DNA of 10,483 nucleotides from a bacterium (lineage in GTDB: Bacteria; SZUA-182; DTGQ01), in assembly GCA_023512255.1 (NCBI GenBank), contig JAILZY010000110.1:1-10483 (forward strand). Reading direction: 5' to 3'. Made by a program: the position numbers and the translations under genes. This document shows positions 6,977 through 10,483 of this stretch, one piece after another (the stretch's first letter is position 1; every line of letters begins with the position of its first letter). Below the pieces are notes generated by a model, which saw only the letters and a list, made by a program, of their open reading frames with translations, ran no database searches and had not been told where the DNA came from.

Positions 6977-7339
6977 ATGGAAAAGAATCGGATATTGGTA
7001 GTTGATGACAATATAAATATGTGCATTACGCTGCAGGATATCCTCTTGGATGATGGTTACGACGTGCTGATTTCGGATAATGGGCAGGAGGCGCTTGAGT
7101 TGATCGAGCAGCAAGAACCCCATCTGATTATTACCGATATGCGAATGCCGAATATTGACGGTTTGGAGTTGCTGCAAATTGTTAAGGGCAAGCATCCTAA
7201 AATCGAAATTATCATTATGACTGCCTTGGGGGAAGTAGACTCCTATCTTAAGGCGATGAAAATTGGAGCCTTTGAGTATATCACCAAACCCATTAATCCT
7301 AAGATATTGAAAAGTATCATCTCGAAGATTTTAAAATAA
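6977..7339 (+). CDS. single-domain response regulator (CheY-like receiver)
   Basis: A stand-alone receiver domain of 120 residues, full length for the fold but with no DNA-binding or enzymatic output domain. All phosphorylation-site residues are present: acidic pair D10-D11 (LVVDDN), phospho-acceptor D54 in ITDMRMP, T82 (switch Ser/Thr position) in MTA, and K104 followed by P105. The sequence style is that of NtrC-family receivers. It should be phosphorylated by a histidine kinase and act through protein contacts. No kinase gene lies in the window, so the partner is unknown. AGGTGA (6965-6970) lies six bases before the ATG. It is preceded by a 447-bp non-coding region and followed after 15 bases by the palindromic repeat copy B. 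Confidence 0.9.
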   Translation: MEKNRILVVDDNINMCITLQDILLDDGYDVLISDNGQEALELIEQQEPHLIITDMRMPNIDGLELLQIVKGKHPKIEIIIMTALGEVDSYLKAMKIGAFEYITKPINPKILKSIISKILK

Positions 7340-7354
7340 GGCGACATCCGGCAG

Positions 7355-7466
7355 TTAGTGGTTTTTTTCGCTAAATACGAGAGCAGATCCAATTACCAAA
7401 TTAATTGTAGGAGCGGCCCTTAGGGCCGCCCAAATTGTGCACTTTATTAGCGAGAGGACCTCTTAG
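7355..7466. repeat. palindromic repeat element, copy B (MITE-like)
   Basis: About 112 bp, homologous to copy A after rsgA. The left end TTAGTGGTTTTTTTCGCTAA (7355-7374) and right end TTAGCGAGAGGACCTCTTAG (7447-7466) are imperfectly inverted. Interior blocks GCAGATCCAATTAC, AATTGTAG and GCACTTT are shared with copy A. The central hairpin differs in sequence but keeps its pairing: GCGGCCC (7413-7419) pairs with GGGCCGC (7423-7429). This looks like compensatory change that preserves structure. It lacks the internal duplication of copy A. Confidence 0.8.
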
Positions 7467-7574
7467 TGGTTTCCTAGCCAGGTATGTAATCACTAACTAA
7501 AGGCCAATCTTAAGGTTTTGACCTCGAAGAGGTTATCGTTAAAGTATATTTACTTAGCGAAGAGGACCAATTAG
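7463..7574. repeat. degenerate palindromic repeat, copy C, abutting copy B
   Basis: The ends match the element family: TTAGTGGTTTCCTAGC (from 7463) and TTAGCGAAGAGGACCAATTAG (7554-7574). The complement of the right end, CTAATTGGT...TTCGCTAA, closely matches the left end of copy A. The interior is unrelated apart from having a central hairpin, ACCTC (7521-7525) with GAGGT (7529-7533) around GAA. Copies B and C share the few bases at their junction. Confidence 0.5.
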
Positions 7575-7593
7575 TCAAAGGGTGAAGCAAAAA

Positions 7594-7620
7594 ATGCCCA
7601 TTCTATTTTGGAATGGGCAT
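7594..7620. terminator. perfect hairpin, possible bidirectional terminator
   Basis: ATGCCCATTC (7594-7603) and GAATGGGCAT (7611-7620) form a perfect 10-bp stem with a 7-base loop. On the minus strand the stem is followed by five T's, a good U-tract. On the plus strand it is followed only by CTTTGCTT. It could end transcription from the response regulator side weakly and anything arriving on the minus strand more strongly. Confidence 0.5.
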
Positions 7621-7872
7621 CTTTGCTTAAGCTTTCTAAAGGAATTAAGTTAAGTTAAGATTAAATTACTCAATACCTTATGGGACCTCTTAAGTGGAGA
7701 TAGTAGAGCTTTTTTTCTCATCTTGTTTCATTGATAAAAGACGCTGTTTGCCCAAATTCCCTTATGCTGTCTTTGCGGAAAGATTTTGTCCCTGATTTTA
7801 TTTTTTTATTCCTCTTCCGCTAATTTACAACCCTGATAGCCAGCTTACCAGGCGCGAAGTCAAGGATATTCA

Positions 7873-7901
7873 TTGACAAGAAGTATTCTTTCCAATAGAA
7901 T
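7873..7901 (+). promoter_or_regulatory. strong sigma70-type promoter of the aro operon
   Basis: A perfect -35 TTGACA (7873-7878), a 17-base spacer and -10 TAGAAT (7896-7901) predict a start near 7908, 30 bases before the ADH synthase start codon. It is the best promoter in the window. Confidence 0.75.
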
Positions 7902-7907
7902 AACTTC
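7880..7907. promoter_or_regulatory. inverted repeat over the aro -10 box, possible operator
   Basis: GAAGTATTCT (7880-7889) faces AGAATAACTTC (7897-7907), complementary apart from one extra base, with a 7-base centre. It spans the spacer and -10 box of the aro promoter, where a repressor would block RNA polymerase. No regulator is identified; this is position-based inference. Confidence 0.35.
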
Positions 7908-7937
7908 AGTCAAATACTTTGAAAGGGGGTTTTATTT

Positions 7938-8735
7938 ATGGTTGGTAAACAGATTCGTTTAGAGAGAATCATGAATCGGAATTCCAAAAGGACGGTTATC
8001 GTGCCTATGGATCATGGTATCACTCTGGGGCCGATTCCCGGCCTGATTGACGCCAAAAAGACGGTGGATGCCGTAGCTGCCGGAGGCGCCAATGCCATTA
8101 TTATCCACAAAGGGCTGGTTGAGGCAGGCCATCGCGGGGGAGGCAAGGATGTGGGGTTGATTGTTCATCTTTCGGCCAGCACCATTCTCTCGCCAGATCC
8201 TAATGCCAAGGTTTTAGTCTGTACGGTAGAGGAGGCCATTCGGCTTGGAGCCGATGCAGTCTCCATTCATGTTAATATTGGCTCGGATGATGAAAAATCC
8301 ATGCTTAAGGACCTGGGAGATACAGCCAAGAAGGCTCAGCAGTGGGGACTGCCTCTGGTAGCCATGATGTATACCCGAGGGCCGAAGATAAAAAATGAAT
8401 ATGATCCTGCGGTAGTCAAACACGCGGCCAGAATAGGAGCTGAGCTTGGAGCAGACATTGTCAAGGTGGCTTACACCGGCAGCGCTGACTCCTTTGCCGA
8501 GGTCGTCAGCGGATGCTTTGTGCCGGTGGTTATCGCCGGTGGAGAAAAAATGGAAACCGACCGCCAGGTTCTTGAGATGGTTAAGGGCTCCCTGGAGGCA
8601 GGAGGTGCGGGTGTGTCGATTGGTCGCAACGCCTTTCAGCACTCAAAACCAGAGCAGATTGTCAGGGCCATCAGTAATATGGTTCATGAAGGATGGTCGG
8701 TAGAGGAAGCTCTGAAGCTGGTGGAGGCAGGTTGA
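7938..8735 (+). CDS. aroA': 2-amino-3,7-dideoxy-D-threo-hept-6-ulosonate (ADH) synthase, DhnA-type aldolase
   Basis: A class I (Schiff-base) aldolase of the DhnA/FbaB family, 265 residues. With 3-dehydroquinate synthase II next door, it is best called ADH synthase, which makes the C7 amino sugar acid from L-aspartate semialdehyde and 6-deoxy-5-ketofructose phosphate, replacing the DAHP synthase step of aromatic biosynthesis. D25-H26 (PMDHG), Y145 (MMYTRG) and K176 (DIVKVAYT) fit the catalytic Asp33, Tyr153 and Lys184 reported for Methanocaldococcus MJ0400, all with the same offset of eight. The phosphate-binding loop AGGEK (200-204) and the C-terminal SIGRNAFQ (227-234) are present. GGGGG (7925-7929) lies eight bases before the ATG. 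Its stop overlaps the next start by one base. Without its neighbour, a fructose-bisphosphate aldolase role would also be possible. Confidence 0.88.
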   Translation: MVGKQIRLERIMNRNSKRTVIVPMDHGITLGPIPGLIDAKKTVDAVAAGGANAIIIHKGLVEAGHRGGGKDVGLIVHLSASTILSPDPNAKVLVCTVEEAIRLGADAVSIHVNIGSDDEKSMLKDLGDTAKKAQQWGLPLVAMMYTRGPKIKNEYDPAVVKHAARIGAELGADIVKVAYTGSADSFAEVVSGCFVPVVIAGGEKMETDRQVLEMVKGSLEAGGAGVSIGRNAFQHSKPEQIVRAISNMVHEGWSVEEALKLVEAG

Positions 8736-9727
8736 TGAAAAAGGTCTGGGTAAGGGCTATCCCCTGGAATAAGGCAGTAATCACTACAGCTATTGAGAGC
8801 GGAGCGGACGCTCTAGTAGTGGATCAGGAAGATACGGACAAGGTCAAGCAATTGGGGCTGATTCAGACCATCAGTGCCAATGGGGATCTTCGGCTCGGTG
8901 AAGATGTGGTCGAGTGGGAAATCAAGAGCAAGAAGGATGAGGAAGAAATCGTCAGGCTGGCCAAGGATAAAATGGTTATTGTCAAGACTAGGGACTGGAC
9001 CATTATCCCCTTGGAAAACCTCATTGCCCAAACCGAAGGGCTAATCGCTGAAGTGTCAAGTAGTCAGGAGGCTGAAACCGCTTTGGGCATCCTGGAAAAA
9101 GGAGTAGATGGGGTATTGATCAACTCGCAGGATCCGGCTGAGGTCAAGCGGGCGATTGCTTTGGTCAAGAGGACAAGGCCAACTCTGCCCTTGAAAGTGG
9201 CCAGAATTTTGCAAATTTCACCCTGCGGTCTGGGGGATCGGGTGTGCATAGATACCTGTACTATGATGAGCGAGGGGCAGGGTATGTTGGTTGGAAACAG
9301 CAGCCGGGCCTTATTCCTGGTTCACTCAGAGACCGTAGTTAATCCCTATGTCGAGCCGCGGCCCTTTCGGGTTAATGCCGGACCTGTTCATGCTTATGTG
9401 TTTTTAGCTGACGGCAAGACTAAATACTTGTCCGAGCTGAAGGCAGGGGACTCGGTTCTGATTGTCAACTATCAGGGGAAAACCGAAGAGGCTATCGTCG
9501 GCAGGACTAAGATCGAGCGGCGTCCTCTCCTCCTCATACAGGCAGAATTAGAGGGAGAGGTCTTGACTACGATCTTGCAAAACGCCGAAACTATCCGCTT
9601 GACTCGGCCTGATGGTCATCCAGGCTCGGTGGTGGACCTTAGAGCTGGGGATGAAGTCTTGGTTTATACCGAGGAAGCGGGGCGGCATTTTGGCATGAAG
9701 ATTAAGGAAACGATTATTGAAAAATAA
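8735..9727 (+). CDS. aroB': 3-dehydroquinate synthase II
   Basis: Converts ADH to 3-dehydroquinate by NAD-dependent oxidative deamination and cyclisation, the second step of the archaeal-type entry into the shikimate pathway. The family hallmark occupies about 155-200: VARILQISPCGLGDRVCIDT, then CTMMSEGQGMLVGNSSRALF and LVHSET. The N-terminal [13 protein letters not shown] (1-13) and ESGADALVVD (21-30) also fit the family (PF01959). The start chosen is ATG 8735, overlapping the ADH synthase stop by one base (TGATG), with GGAGG (8723-8727) seven bases upstream. A start at 8693 would add 14 residues lying inside the preceding gene and is unlikely. The result is 330 residues, within the family range. 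The product is cytoplasmic. Tight coupling with the preceding gene supports both assignments. Confidence 0.92.
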   Translation: MKKVWVRAIPWNKAVITTAIESGADALVVDQEDTDKVKQLGLIQTISANGDLRLGEDVVEWEIKSKKDEEEIVRLAKDKMVIVKTRDWTIIPLENLIAQTEGLIAEVSSSQEAETALGILEKGVDGVLINSQDPAEVKRAIALVKRTRPTLPLKVARILQISPCGLGDRVCIDTCTMMSEGQGMLVGNSSRALFLVHSETVVNPYVEPRPFRVNAGPVHAYVFLADGKTKYLSELKAGDSVLIVNYQGKTEEAIVGRTKIERRPLLLIQAELEGEVLTTILQNAETIRLTRPDGHPGSVVDLRAGDEVLVYTEEAGRHFGMKIKETIIEK

Positions 9728-9730
9728 AAA

Positions 9731-9767
9731 GTAGGCAGAAGGTAAAAAAGTAGGTGGAAGGTAAAGG
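9731..9767 (+). repeat. two imperfect 19-bp tandem units after aroB'
   Basis: GTAGGCAGAAGGTAAAAAA (9731-9749) is followed by GTAGGTGGAAGGTAAAGGT (9750-9768 region), an imperfect tandem duplication in a purine-rich spacer of 97 bp. No terminator is visible, so the downstream gene is probably in the same transcript. Confidence 0.5.
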
Positions 9768-9824
9768 TTAAAGAGATAAATTGATAGTTTAAAAGAGATA
9801 GTTAAAGTAAGATTTAGAAGTATT

Positions 9825-10385
9825 ATGCAGGTCATCGGTAGGGTGCTTCGGCTGGATATAGAAAGCTTTAGCCGTAGGGTTTTAGTTGAGCTTTGGCAGG
9901 ATTTAGCCTTAGGTGATATGGTTAGATTTACCCCAGAGTGGGCAGCAGGACAAGGGGTGGCAGGACAAGGGGTGGCAGAGCAAGAAGACGAGCAAGCCAA
10001 AGCAGAGCGGACCATCCAGCATCTTATAGTCAGCCAAATGGAGAGTGAGCAGGGAGAGAGAGTCTATCGGGCAGGAGGGGGAGAGAAAGTTTGCCTTTTT
10101 ACCGATATTCCCGATATTCTTGTTAGGCCTGGCTATATGATCGAAAAGCTCCAGCCGCAGGCATTATCTCTGCGTATAGAGGCCTTGATTGAGCCGGCCG
10201 ATATTTGCTTTTTGAGTGGCCTTATGGAAGGGTATGGAGACCTTGCTGTACTTCGGACCCTGGACGGCTCCTGCGGTCTGGTAGAGCTTTTGGCCTCGGC
10301 CTCTTTTCAGCGAGAAATTGAAGAGCTTATTCGATCTCTTCAAAAAGAGATGTCCTTTCAGATTAAGGCTGTGGAGTTAAGGTAG
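9825..10385 (+). CDS. probable DUF4911-domain protein of unknown function
   Basis: A 186-residue protein, soluble as far as can be seen (no signal or membrane segment). The C-terminal part (about 118-178; IEPADICFLSGLMEGYGDLA and TLDGSCGLVELL) resembles the DUF4911 domain in pattern: a strand, an E-x-Y/G-x-x-A-V turn, T-L-D, then a helix ending in charged residues. I recall such proteins mainly from Deltaproteobacteria; this is recognition by eye, not a search. The N-terminal half (1-110) contains a low-complexity stretch (AAGQGVAGQGVAEQEDEQ, 40-57) made by a 15-bp tandem repeat. The ribosome binding site is weak (TAGAAG just before the ATG). It follows aroB' by 97 bases on the same strand, so it is probably co-transcribed; a role in aromatic synthesis is not shown. 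Confidence 0.6.
   Translation: MQVIGRVLRLDIESFSRRVLVELWQDLALGDMVRFTPEWAAGQGVAGQGVAEQEDEQAKAERTIQHLIVSQMESEQGERVYRAGGGEKVCLFTDIPDILVRPGYMIEKLQPQALSLRIEALIEPADICFLSGLMEGYGDLAVLRTLDGSCGLVELLASASFQREIEELIRSLQKEMSFQIKAVELR
9945..9974 (+). repeat. perfect 15-bp tandem repeat inside the DUF4911 gene
   Basis: GCAGGACAAGGGGTG occurs exactly twice in tandem (9945-9959 and 9960-9974), followed by a partial third unit (GCAGAGCAAG). Being a multiple of three it keeps the frame and encodes repeated A-G-Q-G-V. It lies in a linker-like segment, so copy number could vary without destroying the protein. Confidence 0.8.
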
Positions 10386-10457
10386 TAATCTTAACCCTTA
10401 GAATAGAACTATACTTTTGCACTTTTTCTCTGAACCCTTGATTTTAGTGGGTTTGGT
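10386..10457. other. short spacer with weak hairpin
   Basis: AACCC (10433-10437) can pair with GGGTT (10449-10453) around an 11-base loop, too weak to call a terminator. No clear promoter precedes the following start codon. Confidence 0.25.
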
Positions 10458-10483
10458 ATGAAAGATAATTTTCAAGAAGTTCA
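10458..10483 (+). CDS. possible start of a further gene, cut by the window edge
   Basis: ATG at 10458 opens a frame reading MKDNFQEV to the end of the window, same strand as the aro genes. The upstream GTGGG (10447-10451) is a poor but possible ribosome binding site. Eight codons are too few to identify a product; a further aromatic-pathway gene would be plausible by position only. Confidence 0.25.

Larger units (their letters stand above)
7340..7937. other. long intergenic region between response regulator and aro operon
   Basis: Nearly 600 bp without a gene. It holds repeat copies B and C, a perfect-stem hairpin at 7594-7620, a further fragment GGACCTCTTAAGTGG (7683-7697) that resembles the B/C junction, an imperfect inverted repeat (about 7777-7824, with TGCGGAAAGA facing CTCTTCCGCTA), and the aro promoter at 7873-7901. 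No T-box, trp-leader or other known aromatic amino acid regulatory RNA is recognisable. Confidence 0.6.

Noticed and set aside
8214-8642. 142-residue minus-strand frame inside the ADH synthase gene
   Set aside because: It is a shadow of a gene with conserved catalytic residues in the plus frame.
8693-8734. Longer start for DHQ synthase II at 8693, adding 14 residues
   Set aside because: The extra segment lies within the ADH synthase gene, has no family resemblance, and ATG 8735 has GGAGG at ideal spacing.
9548-10015. 155-residue minus-strand frame across the aroB' end and DUF4911 start
   Set aside because: It is a shadow of two plus-strand genes plus the spacer; its cysteine- and proline-rich stretch comes from the complement of the GQGVA tandem repeat.

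Overview
The window is from a bacterium, judging by sigma70-type promoters, Shine-Dalgarno sequences and a bacterial ABC transporter operon. The lineage is uncertain. An archaeal-type entry into the shikimate pathway (ADH synthase plus 3-dehydroquinate synthase II), followed by a protein resembling the DUF4911 family, fits Deltaproteobacteria (Desulfobacterota) or an anaerobic candidate phylum. This is inference from gene content; no marker gene fixes the taxon. All confident genes are on the + strand.

Bases 1-248 hold no firm gene, but contain a good promoter (92-119) and a leader of about 120 nt. From 249 to 6529 runs a branched-chain amino acid transport (liv) operon: a periplasmic binding protein (livK), two permeases (livH, livM) and two ATPases (livG, livF). 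The operon is broken between livH and livM by about 1.47 kb. That stretch carries an rsgA gene (circularly permuted GTPase for 30S subunit maturation), a small directly repeated region upstream of it, and a palindromic 141-bp repeat element after it. livG and livF overlap by four bases and are probably translationally coupled.

Bases 6530-6976 are a long non-coding stretch with a near-consensus promoter, a 12-bp inverted repeat, two direct repeats and possible decayed coding remnants. It leads to a 120-residue single-domain response regulator (6977-7339) with no kinase nearby. Bases 7340-7937 contain a second copy of the palindromic element seen after rsgA, a third degenerate copy next to it, a perfect 10-bp-stem hairpin, and a strong promoter with an inverted repeat across its -10 box.

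That promoter drives an operon for the alternative route to 3-dehydroquinate: ADH synthase (7938-8735) condenses precursors to 2-amino-3,7-dideoxy-D-threo-hept-6-ulosonate, and DHQ synthase II (8735-9727) oxidatively deaminates and cyclises it. A likely DUF4911 protein (9825-10385) follows, and a possible new gene begins at 10458 and runs off the end. I see no defence system, CRISPR array, tRNA, rRNA or transposase. The least ordinary points are the broken liv operon, the family of palindromic elements, and the structured region before the orphan response regulator.
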